A DNA stretch of 64,000 nt from the NCBI RefSeq assembly GCF_039645585.1, contig NZ_CP147915.1, forward strand, positions 1,550,001-1,614,000, written 5' to 3'. Source of the stretch: Sulfurimonas sp. HSL-1656 (GTDB taxonomy: Bacteria; Campylobacterota; Campylobacteria; Campylobacterales; Sulfurimonadaceae). This document shows positions 47,537 to 54,055 of the stretch, in pieces. The notes beneath the pieces are model-generated. The model saw only the letters and a list, made by a program, of their open reading frames with translations. It was not told the DNA's origin and made no database searches. A program made the position numbers and the translations under genes. The stretch's first letter is position 1. Every line of letters starts with the position of its first letter.

Positions 47537-47812
47537 TTAACAGCTTTCGCATCTGTCGATACCGAGGCGCTCAAGCAGTTCCGTGAAGAACTCGCCGCCG
47601 TCACGGTCATAGTCGTCGTGAAACTCGATATAGATGGAAGCGTTGCCGTAGTGATTGAGATTAGGAGTGAGACCGCGCCGCTTGGAGACCGACGCAATCG
47701 TCTCGAGGATACGCGACTTCAGAGCGGCGGTGCCGTCGAAATCAAGCTGTAATCCCTGGTACCGCTTTTCGCGCTGATGATAGGCGCGGATAGTTGCGGC
47801 CGTATCAGCCAT
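47537..47812 (-). CDS. 91-aa hypothetical protein of the nifX-ferredoxin unit
   Basis: 91 residues: MADTAATIRAYHQREKRYQG, a central NLNHYGNASIYIEFHDDYDR strand region with several His and Asp, and the end ERLGIDRCESC with two cysteines. It starts 9 bases after the stop of the ferredoxin at 47822-48217. The His/Asp-rich middle might bind metal. Family unknown to me. Confidence 0.75.
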   Translation of the reverse strand: MADTAATIRAYHQREKRYQGLQLDFDGTAALKSRILETIASVSKRRGLTPNLNHYGNASIYIEFHDDYDRDGGEFFTELLERLGIDRCESC

Positions 47813-47821
47813 CTAGGGCCT

Positions 47822-48217
47822 TTACCCCGCCTCGTTGAGTTCTTCGGGCTCTTCTTCGACAAGTTTGCCGACACCGCGGTCTTCAACCGGGATATCCTCG
47901 CGGAATTTCTTTTTGCGGAACGACGGCGTTTTGAGCTTGCCGTTTTTTTCGCCGAGCTTGTAGATCTCTTCGTTCAGGAAATGCTCTTCGAACTCCGGGG
48001 TGAACGGCATGTCCCACGTGATCGTACCGATGCTCGGGCAGATCGCGGCGCATTGCGGGTCATCATAGATCCCGACGCACTCGACACACTTTTCAGGCTG
48101 GACATAGTAGCGGCTCTCACCGGTAGGGTTGTCCGAATCGTCTACGATAGCGTTGACCGGACAGACTTGCAGACAGGCGTCGCAGGTGATACATTTGTCA
48201 TCAATAATTACAGCCAT
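47822..48217 (-). CDS. nif-type 2[4Fe-4S] ferredoxin B
   Basis: 131 residues. The first cluster motif is C9-x2-C12-x2-C15-x3-C19P (KCITCDACLQVCPVNAI); the second is C43-x2-C46-x8-C55-x3-C59P (KCVECVGIYDDPQCAAICPS), the long-spaced form of FdxN-like ferredoxins. A 60-residue C-terminal extension, DMPFTPEFEEHFLNEE and a basic stretch, is shared with the paralogue at 48872. It probably delivers electrons to nitrogenase or to NifB. It follows nifX by 81 bases. Confidence 0.9.
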   Translation of the reverse strand: MAVIIDDKCITCDACLQVCPVNAIVDDSDNPTGESRYYVQPEKCVECVGIYDDPQCAAICPSIGTITWDMPFTPEFEEHFLNEEIYKLGEKNGKLKTPSFRKKKFREDIPVEDRGVGKLVEEEPEELNEAG

Positions 48218-48298
48218 AATTTTTCCTTTTGGGTTTGTTGCGGATTTGATCCTTGTGAAACCTCCGTCATCCCGGGGGTTTTAGAAGAATCAACTTCC

Positions 48299-48676
48299 TC
48301 AGGCGCTGCGCTGGGCACCTTTGTGGAAAGCGCGCAGCAGCCAGATCGGCGGCTGCGTGTTCAGCATCTCGTGGATCTGGTCGATCGCGCCTTTGAGGTC
48401 TTCCCCTTCGGCGACCTTGACGGGGTGGATCCCCGCGGCCTGGACCATCTTCGAGGCCTTCGGCCCGATCTGGGTGCAGTACATGATGTCCGCCTCCTCG
48501 ATCGTCCCGATCTTATAGTTGAGCTTCGCCACTTCCTCTTCAGGCTCATCAGAACTGTCGATGACTTTGAGCAGCGTCGCGCTCTCTTTATCGATTTCGT
48601 AAAGATGGAAAGTCTTGGACCAGCCGAAGTGCTGATCGATCTTCTCGCCCGTTGATGAAGCAAATGCAATTCTCAT
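48299..48676 (-). CDS. nifX: NifX, cofactor carrier
   Basis: 125 residues from the ATG at 48676, beginning MRIAFASSTGEKIDQHFGWS. HFG is the conserved element of the NifX/NifB-C domain, and ADIMYCTQIGPKASKMVQAA then EGEDLKGAIDQIHEML complete it. NifX carries NifB-co and FeMo-co intermediates. An upstream in-frame ATG at 48736 falls inside a hairpin and is less likely. It lies between two paralogous ferredoxins, preceded by the hairpin array. Confidence 0.9.
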   Translation of the reverse strand: MRIAFASSTGEKIDQHFGWSKTFHLYEIDKESATLLKVIDSSDEPEEEVAKLNYKIGTIEEADIMYCTQIGPKASKMVQAAGIHPVKVAEGEDLKGAIDQIHEMLNTQPPIWLLRAFHKGAQRSA

Positions 48677-48730
48677 GATGACTACCTTTTGTGTATGATA
48701 CGACTGGAAGCTTCTCGCTTCACCGTAGTC

Positions 48731-48864
48731 TTTCATGTGTCAAATACCCTCTCCCGCCGAAAAGGTGCTTGACACATGAAAGCCAATACGTGCCAAGGGC
48801 ACGTGAGCCTACTGCTGAAGTAAACTCAGCGTTAGCGTAGTGTCAGGGGCTTTGCTCCTGACAC
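48731..48864. repeat. array of hairpins between ferredoxin A and nifX
   Basis: Four inverted repeats follow one another in 134 bases: TTTCATGTGTCAA with TTGACACATGAAA (48731-48743 / 48769-48781, perfect 13-base arms); ACGTGCC-AAG-GGCACGT (48788-48804, perfect); GCTGA/TCAGC (48814-48830); and GTGTCAGGGGC-TTT-GCTCCTGACAC (48840-48864, one wobble). The first and last share the core TGTCA/TGACA. There is no gene here. It may be a structured mRNA region separating the ferredoxin from nifX, or a repeat element. Confidence 0.75.
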
Positions 48865-48871
48865 GTACAAA

Positions 48872-49264
48872 TTAAAATGAATCGGCGACGTTGGCATGGG
48901 CTTCGCGTGCATCCATACCGATCTCGTCCATGAACTTCTGCTCCTTGACGGATGGAAGCATCAGGCCTTTTTTCTTGTGTTCGCGGATCTTGTAGGTACC
49001 GTCTTCGTTTCCTTTGGCGTAGTACTCTTCGAAGTCAACCGTGAACGGCATATCCCATACGATGGAACCCTCAGTCGGGCACGCTTCCGCACAACGCGGT
49101 GTATCCGCATGACCGACACACTCGACACAGGTCTCCGGCTTCACATAGAAGCGCTCGTCGTCATAAGGGTTCTTTTCGTCACCGTTGCTCAGAATTGCCG
49201 CGACCGGACACTCCGGTGCACATGCGTCACAGTTGATGCACTCATCCGTAATCATTACTGCCAT
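48872..49264 (-). CDS. nif-type 2[4Fe-4S] ferredoxin A
   Basis: 130 residues. ECINCDACAPECPVAAI is the first cluster site and TCVECVGHADTPRCAEACPT the long-spaced second, as in FdxN-like ferredoxins. It shares the DMPFTVDFEEYY segment and the basic extension with ferredoxin B at 47822, so the two are duplicates around nifX. It is the first gene of its transcript, with a sigma-54 element just upstream inside the end of the TOBE gene. Electron donor to nitrogenase or to cofactor synthesis. Confidence 0.92.
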   Translation of the reverse strand: MAVMITDECINCDACAPECPVAAILSNGDEKNPYDDERFYVKPETCVECVGHADTPRCAEACPTEGSIVWDMPFTVDFEEYYAKGNEDGTYKIREHKKKGLMLPSVKEQKFMDEIGMDAREAHANVADSF

Positions 49265-49291
49265 TTGTTTCTCCTGTAAAAAGTATGCTTA

Positions 49292-49741
49292 TCAGTTTGC
49301 AACTTTCGTTCCCGAACGCTTCTTGAAACTCTCCACTGTCATCGGGACCACATCGGGCTCCAGGTGGATATCCACGCCGCGCAGCAGCATCGTCGCCCTG
49401 CACCCCACTTCGAGGCCGAGCTCCCGGCATGCGTTTTCCGTGATCAGCGAAACCACCGTCCCGATATCGCTCTCGAAGGTCAGTTCGCAGAGCGAGTCTT
49501 TGCTGCGGATCTTCAGGAGCGTACCCGGAATGCGGTTTTCAATGGAGACCTTGCCCGGACACTCCTTGCTGATACAGACCGAAGCCTCCTGGAAACTGAA
49601 GAGGACCTTTTCACCCACCCCGGCCCAAAGCGGTGTCTTTGTTTTGATTAGACGGACCTGCGTGTCATTGCACTGCAGGGTGATATAGGTGACGATGTCC
49701 GTCTGTTCGATCTCGGTAACGACTGCGGCGATCTTGTTCAT
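49292..49741 (-). CDS. double-TOBE (Mop-like) molybdate-binding protein
   Basis: 149 residues arranged as two TOBE/Mop-like beta domains, about 1-65 (VVTEIEQTDIVTYITLQCND) and 70-140 (IPGTLLKIRSKDSLCELTFE ... TENACRELGLEVGCRATMLL). Such di-Mop domains bind molybdate or tungstate oxyanions for storage or sensing. Here it would serve molybdenum supply to FeMo-cofactor. It lies 10 bases after the HicB-Sel1-NifU gene. Whether it only stores or also regulates is not shown; there is no DNA-binding domain. Confidence 0.85.
   Translation of the reverse strand: MNKIAAVVTEIEQTDIVTYITLQCNDTQVRLIKTKTPLWAGVGEKVLFSFQEASVCISKECPGKVSIENRIPGTLLKIRSKDSLCELTFESDIGTVVSLITENACRELGLEVGCRATMLLRGVDIHLEPDVVPMTVESFKKRSGTKVAN
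49299..49313 (-). promoter_or_regulatory. sigma-54 promoter of ferredoxin A
   Basis: The minus strand reads GGGAACGAAAGTTGC followed by A, with GG and GC ten bases apart and the same GGAAC start as the nifH element. It lies inside the last codons of the TOBE gene. The predicted start near 49287 gives a leader of about 23 bases. Confidence 0.65.
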
Positions 49742-49751
49742 CCTCTTCCCC

Positions 49752-50651
49752 TTACATCAGGTAAAGGACGACATTTTTGTCGATCAGCTCCTCGAAAGCG
49801 TCGAGCAGCATATCCGCTGTCGACGTTGAACCGAGGTGACAGCCCGAACAGGCACCAAGGTAGTTCAACCAGATCTGCGGGGTCTCGCCCGGAAGGTAAT
49901 TGAGCAGCTCGATCCCGCCGCTGTCGGCTTCGAGGGTCGGGCGGATCTTCTGGTCGATCACCTGCATCACCAGCGTGATCTGCTTTTCCACCGGCAGGCT
50001 GCGGAACGGTTCGTTGCGCAGGGTCGCCAGCTCTTTGTTGCTGACATAGGTGACGACTTCCTGTGCCCGTACATTGTTATTGTGCGCGGCGGTAATCAGG
50101 TAGCGCATCGCTTCGGCCTTCTGCCCCTCTTCTTTGAGGAGCATGCCCGCTTTGAACTGGGCGTCGACATGGCCGATATCGGCGGCGGCTCTGTAGTACT
50201 GCAGCGCCCCTTTGGCATCGGGCGTACCGTCGATCCCTTTCTCATGGATCTGCGCCAGGCTCATCATCGCATGCATATTGCCGCGCTCCGCCGCTTTGGC
50301 AAACCACGTTTTTGCCGCTTCGATGTCGCGGCCGCACCCTTTACCCTGCATCGCCATGACCCCCAGGTTCACCATGGCGTTGGCATCCGCCTTTGCCGCC
50401 GAATCGACAAAGAGGTCGTAGGCCTCTTTATACTGTTTGGCCTCGTAGGCGCTCACGCCCGCTTCGAATGTAGTCATTTTCTGCTCCTCCTGATTTTGAA
50501 AATAGGCTTCGAGCCGTTCATACGCATCCTCTTCGGCCTCCTCGAAGGAGTCGCCGATCCCTTTGATCTCCGGGAAATCGACGAACTGGGCGACGCAACC
50601 GTCCCCCTCCTCGTTGGAAAAACCGAAATAATCGAGTGCATACTTTTTCAT
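49752..50651 (-). CDS. HicB-like / Sel1-repeat / NifU C-terminal domain fusion
   Basis: 299 residues in three parts. Residues 1-52 (DYFGFSNEEGDGCVAQFVDF ... GDSFEEAEEDAYERL) look like a HicB-type fold. Residues about 60-215 are Sel1-like repeats (AMVNLGVMAMQGKGCGRDIE, AMMSLAQIHEKGIDGTPDAK). The end is a NifU scaffold domain with LGACSGCHLGSTSTADMLLD, the two-cysteine cluster site. Methionine 59 (ATG 50477, with AGGAGCAGAAA before it) is a second plausible start, giving a Sel1-NifU protein. Iron-sulfur delivery to nitrogenase is inferred from the NifU domain and the context. A sigma-54 element is at 50664-50678. Confidence 0.88.
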   Translation of the reverse strand: MKKYALDYFGFSNEEGDGCVAQFVDFPEIKGIGDSFEEAEEDAYERLEAYFQNQEEQKMTTFEAGVSAYEAKQYKEAYDLFVDSAAKADANAMVNLGVMAMQGKGCGRDIEAAKTWFAKAAERGNMHAMMSLAQIHEKGIDGTPDAKGALQYYRAAADIGHVDAQFKAGMLLKEEGQKAEAMRYLITAAHNNNVRAQEVVTYVSNKELATLRNEPFRSLPVEKQITLVMQVIDQKIRPTLEADSGGIELLNYLPGETPQIWLNYLGACSGCHLGSTSTADMLLDAFEELIDKNVVLYLM

Positions 50652-50663
50652 ACCCGGCCTTGT

Positions 50664-50678
50664 GCAAAGAACGTTCCA
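50664..50678 (-). promoter_or_regulatory. sigma-54 promoter toward the HicB-Sel1-NifU gene
   Basis: The minus strand reads TGGAACGTTCTTTGC followed by A, matching TGGCACG-N4-TTGCA closely. The expected transcription start is near 50652, directly beside the ATG at 50651, so either the message is almost leaderless or the main start is the ATG at 50477. Confidence 0.75.
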
Positions 50679-50683
50679 GACAG

Positions 50684-50698
50684 TGGAACACTTTTTGC
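50684..50698 (+). promoter_or_regulatory. sigma-54 promoter toward the NifX-like gene at 50731
   Basis: TGGAACACTTTTTGC followed by AA has the exact -24/-12 spacing. The predicted start near 50710 lies about 21 bases before the ATG at 50731. Its -24 element begins only five bases from that of the opposite promoter at 50664-50678, so the two point away from each other. Confidence 0.8.
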
Positions 50699-50730
50699 AA
50701 ACATAAGCAAAAATCATCTAAGGAGGCGAC

Positions 50731-51126
50731 ATGATCGCTATACCGGTGGACAAGGCACAGATGGATGCCAAGTCATCGACACTTTTTGGAAATGTTCAGG
50801 CATTCGCCCTATATAATAATGATGAAAAGGCGTTTCACTTCATTCCGAACGAGGGCAAAGGAGACGGCATCATGACTGCCAACCTGCTTGCAGACCATTC
50901 CGTCACTTCTGTTGTCTACTCTTTTATGGGGGACGGTCCATTCGGGATCCTGAACCGCGAGGGGGTCAACGTCTACTACCTCGGTAAAGAGCCGATGTCG
51001 CTCATGAGCATCATCGAGGGGCTGGACAAAGAAAACTTCGTCAAGGTCGACGCTGCGAATGCACAGACCTACCTTGACCCGGGCACGGCATCGGGAACGT
51101 GCGGATGCGGATGCAGCCATGACTGA
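50731..51126 (+). CDS. NifX/NifB-C family protein with CGCGC tail
   Basis: 131 residues, beginning MIAIPVDKAQMDAKSSTLFG and containing FALYNNDEKAFHFIPNEGKG and GDGPFGILNREGVNVYYLGK, in the layout of the dinitrogenase iron-molybdenum cofactor domain. The C terminus is GTCGCGCSHD, an unusual four-cysteine patch. AAGGAGGCGAC precedes the ATG. It begins a four-gene sigma-54 transcript and overlaps the next gene by eight bases. A cofactor or iron-sulfur carrier role is inferred. Confidence 0.8.
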   Translation: MIAIPVDKAQMDAKSSTLFGNVQAFALYNNDEKAFHFIPNEGKGDGIMTANLLADHSVTSVVYSFMGDGPFGILNREGVNVYYLGKEPMSLMSIIEGLDKENFVKVDAANAQTYLDPGTASGTCGCGCSHD

Positions 51127-51364
51127 GATTATCACCAAAGAGATGCATGAGATCCGCGGCCTGATCGCACAGACTGTCGCCAAGCGCAATGCGCTCAAGG
51201 CGGAGATGCAGGAGTGGTACGACCGCTTCCCCAACGAACGCTTCGGCAAGTTCAAGGACCTGATCGCCGTTGACGGCGTGCTCTCGCAGCTCGATTCACA
51301 CTACAAACAGCTCTGGGACTTCCACAATGCCCGCACGGATAGCGTGCAGAAAAAGGCAATGTAA
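51119..51364 (+). CDS. 81-aa helical protein, nif-associated
   Basis: ATG 51119 overlaps the previous stop by eight bases. The product (MTEIITKEMHEIRGLIAQTV ...) is charged and helical with RFPNERFGKFKDLIAVDGVL in the centre and no cysteine. I do not recognise the family. Translational coupling with a NifX-like protein and a sigma-54 promoter upstream place it in the nif regulon. A small assembly or chaperone role is only a possibility. Confidence 0.78.
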   Translation: MTEIITKEMHEIRGLIAQTVAKRNALKAEMQEWYDRFPNERFGKFKDLIAVDGVLSQLDSHYKQLWDFHNARTDSVQKKAM

Positions 51365-51367
51365 GGG

Positions 51368-52012
51368 ATGCCGGAGTACAGCAAGGCCAGTAAGGCCCGC
51401 GTGCCTGATGAGACCTCTGGGTACAGTGAAAAAGGGCGGCTGACAGCCGCCGGTGCGCAGATCGACCGCTACCGGATCATCCTGGACAAGGACAATTTCC
51501 AGCCCGAAGAACCCCACTGGCGGCGTATCAGCAAGAATACCGTCAGCCTTTTCCAGGTCCTGATCGACCAGGACCTCAAAGAGCTTGTCATGGTGCTCGA
51601 ACACTACCCCCGCTACATTGAGTGGGTGTGTGAACACTTCCGCTATGCCTACAGCTACAGCGAGAACGAAGCGAGCATCGACGCCGCTTCCCGGCTCCTG
51701 GAACTTGGGGAGCCCTTCTTCACGAAACAGTTCGTCCGCAACCTCGTCCGCAAGCTCCCGCGCCTCGATACGATGGAGCTCGAAAGGCTCAAAACGTTCG
51801 CCGAAGCGGTTGCGGCACACCACGGGCAGTGGCACCCCATCATTACGAACCACTACTGCGACGCCATCGGAGAGAGCGTCGAATCCCGGAAACTGCATCC
51901 GCTGCAGCGCCTGGCCATCACCGGCAAGATCGCGAACATTACACGGATCGAAACCTTCGAGTACGACGCCGAAGACCGCGACGCCGTCCTCGATATCCCC
52001 TACATGAATTGA
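51368..52012 (+). CDS. 214-aa hypothetical protein, nif-associated
   Basis: 214 residues starting three bases after the 81-aa gene. It begins MPEYSKASKARVPDETSGYS and is mainly helical, with LFQVLIDQDLKELVMVLEHY, DTMELERLKTFAEAVAAHHG and a His-containing QWHPIITNHYCDAI stretch. It has two cysteines (WVCEHF, HYCDAI) and several histidines, so metal binding is conceivable. No domain recognised. Third gene of the transcript from 50684. Confidence 0.78.
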   Translation: MPEYSKASKARVPDETSGYSEKGRLTAAGAQIDRYRIILDKDNFQPEEPHWRRISKNTVSLFQVLIDQDLKELVMVLEHYPRYIEWVCEHFRYAYSYSENEASIDAASRLLELGEPFFTKQFVRNLVRKLPRLDTMELERLKTFAEAVAAHHGQWHPIITNHYCDAIGESVESRKLHPLQRLAITGKIANITRIETFEYDAEDRDAVLDIPYMN

Positions 52013-52032
52013 ATTGAACAGAAAGGTTACCT

Positions 52033-52536
52033 ATGGATAAAGAAACCCTCAAAGAAGAACTGCTTAAACACGCGCGCAACGCTTTTGAAACCGCTTCGAC
52101 CCTGCACGAGAACGAGCGTATCGAAGTCTACCTGCACGACGGTGTCGCCAAAACCTCGGATGTCCTCGACGACAGCGACGAAATCCTCTACGGCGACAAC
52201 CGGGTGCTGTGCTACCAGATCCAGGGGTACGACTACCTCGAAGGCGAGATCAAAACCTGGATCGACTATGCCCGGGTCATTCAGGAACCCACCGATGAGA
52301 TGCCGCTGCCCGAACCCACCGACATCGAAAAATCGATCCGCGAGCTTATCGACACGCTGGCGAAATCCAAAGGGGTAAGCCGTGATGATATCAGCTCCTT
52401 CGAGGTCTTCGCCAACCTGCCGATGGACCTGCTGGGTTCTATCGAACAGCAGATCATCGAATACTGGTGGAGTGCGGAAGAGGAAGAAAACGGCAAGAAA
52501 CTCGCCCTGGCGCAGATCGAAGAGGCATTGGCCTAA
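52033..52536 (+). CDS. 167-aa hypothetical protein, nif-associated
   Basis: 167 residues with GAAAGGTTACCT before ATG 52033. It starts MDKETLKEELLKHARNAFET, has a beta-rich centre (ERIEVYLHDGVAKTSDVLDD, LYGDNRVLCYQIQGYD) and ends helical (LGSIEQQIIEYWWSAEEEEN). It is acidic with one cysteine. It is the last gene of the unit; two hairpins follow. No family recognised. Confidence 0.78.
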   Translation: MDKETLKEELLKHARNAFETASTLHENERIEVYLHDGVAKTSDVLDDSDEILYGDNRVLCYQIQGYDYLEGEIKTWIDYARVIQEPTDEMPLPEPTDIEKSIRELIDTLAKSKGVSRDDISSFEVFANLPMDLLGSIEQQIIEYWWSAEEEENGKKLALAQIEEALA

Positions 52537-52548
52537 ATCATTCAACGA

Positions 52549-52569
52549 TATCCGGGCACAGTCCGGATA
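52549..52569 (+). terminator. first hairpin after the 50731-52536 unit
   Basis: TATCCGG-GCACAGT-CCGGATA is a perfect seven-base stem 12 bases after the last stop. It is followed by a second hairpin at 52584-52610. No strong U-tract follows. Confidence 0.5.
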
Positions 52570-52583
52570 GTCTAACCGCACAT

Positions 52584-52610
52584 ACTTTCACCACTTACTT
52601 CAGTGAAAGT
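52584..52610. terminator. second hairpin, between convergent genes
   Basis: ACTTTCAC and GTGAAAGT form a perfect eight-base stem with an 11-base loop. It stands between the nif-associated unit and the convergent aminopeptidase gene, so it may serve both strands. Confidence 0.5.
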
Positions 52611-52639
52611 ACCCTCACCCTTTCTTTGGCATTGACGCT

Positions 52640-53893
52640 TCAAAGCGCCAGCAGCATCTCGTAGAGTTCGAAAGCGTCCTTCGTACCGGCCAGTTCACGG
52701 ATGGAGTGCATGGCGAAAGTAGGCAGCCCGACGTCGAGGGTCTCGATGCCCAGCCGCGTCGCGGTGATGGGGCCGATGGTGGAGCCGCACCCCATGTCGC
52801 TGCGGGTGACGAACTCCTGCAGCGGGTGTCCGGCGCGCTCCGAAGCGAGTACGAACCGTGAAACGGTGCGGGAGTTCGACGCATAGCGCTGGTTGGCGTT
52901 GAGTTTCAGCACCAGTCCCTTGTTGATATAGGGGGCGTGCTCCGGGTCGTGCTTGTGGGCGTAGTTGGGGTGCTGCGCATGGGCATTGTCACACGAGACC
53001 ATCAGCGAGCGCTGGCAGAGCTGCACGAAGGCTTCGTAGCTCCCCGTCATGCGCTGCATCGTATTTTCCAGGAAAGGTCCCGCCGCCCCGCTGGTGCTCT
53101 CGCTGCCGACCTCTTCGTGGTCGGAAAGGATCATCAGGTAGGGGCGGTCATTGCCGACGCTGCAGATGGCGAGCAGCGCCACGTAGCAGCTCAGCAGGTT
53201 GTCCAGGCGCGCCGAGGCGATAAACTCCTTGGCCACACCGACGTAGGAAGCCTTCTGCGTATCATAGAGGCTCAGTTCGTGCGACAGCAGCCGCTCGAAA
53301 TCGGCCACCCCTGCCGCAACAAGCTGCTTGCCTACCCACGCTTCAAAGTCGAAACTTTCGTCGCAGCCGATGAGTGCGGGCAGGTCCGTCTGGGGATTAA
53401 CGGAACGGCTCTGGTTCGCCTCGCGGTCGAGGTGGATCGCCAGCGACGGGATCACCGCTACCGCATCTCCCGTGTCTATGTTCGCCTCTTTGATCTCCCC
53501 CGATGCCGTCTTGTAGGCGACCCGACCGGCAATGCCGAGGTCCCGGTCGAACCAGGGGTTCATAAGCAGCCCGCCGTAGGGCTCCACGCCCAGGCGTACG
53601 GTGCCGCTGCCTTTGAGGACCGGTGACGGCTTCAGTTTGAGGTTGGGCGAATCGGTGTGCGCCCCGAACATGACGTAGTCGCTCTCCCCCGTATAGGTGA
53701 AAGCGATCACTGAAGAGGCGTTGCGGGTCGTGTAATAGCGCTTGCCCGCCTCCAGCGACCATTCGCCGCGTTCGTCCAGGTAGGTAAACCCGGCATTCTC
53801 CAGCATTCCCGTGACGTTGCTTACCGCGTGAAACGGCGTCGGCGACGCATCTAGAAAGCCCAAAAGTCCGTCGTTGAAATCTTCTCGAGTCAT
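52640..53893 (-). CDS. apeB: M18-family aminopeptidase
   Basis: 417 residues. Metal ligands are recognisable in FGAHTDSPNLKLKP, in the Asp/Glu region LMILSDHEEVGSESTSGAAG, and in the C-terminal FAMHSIRELAGTKD. The N terminus LGFLDASPTPFHAVSNVTGM is typical of M18 enzymes, which remove N-terminal residues in the cytoplasm with two zinc ions. It is monocistronic and convergent with the nif-associated unit. Confidence 0.94.
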   Translation of the reverse strand: MTREDFNDGLLGFLDASPTPFHAVSNVTGMLENAGFTYLDERGEWSLEAGKRYYTTRNASSVIAFTYTGESDYVMFGAHTDSPNLKLKPSPVLKGSGTVRLGVEPYGGLLMNPWFDRDLGIAGRVAYKTASGEIKEANIDTGDAVAVIPSLAIHLDREANQSRSVNPQTDLPALIGCDESFDFEAWVGKQLVAAGVADFERLLSHELSLYDTQKASYVGVAKEFIASARLDNLLSCYVALLAICSVGNDRPYLMILSDHEEVGSESTSGAAGPFLENTMQRMTGSYEAFVQLCQRSLMVSCDNAHAQHPNYAHKHDPEHAPYINKGLVLKLNANQRYASNSRTVSRFVLASERAGHPLQEFVTRSDMGCGSTIGPITATRLGIETLDVGLPTFAMHSIRELAGTKDAFELYEMLLAL

Positions 53894-54055
53894 AAATTAT
53901 TCCATTTTGAATTCCCAAACATTATAGCGTCCAGTCCAAGGGATCATACTTAGAAACCGTTCTCAGCCTTACTCTATCAAGCTCTGCCTCGTCCACTCAC
54001 TCATGAACGGTTATTAAACCATCCCACACTATATATCCGTGTCAATGGTTCTTTC

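Noticed and set aside
48677-48736. In-frame ATG at 48736 that would lengthen NifX by 20 residues.
   Set aside because: It lies in an arm of the first hairpin of the array and the normal NifX start MRIAFAS is at 48676.
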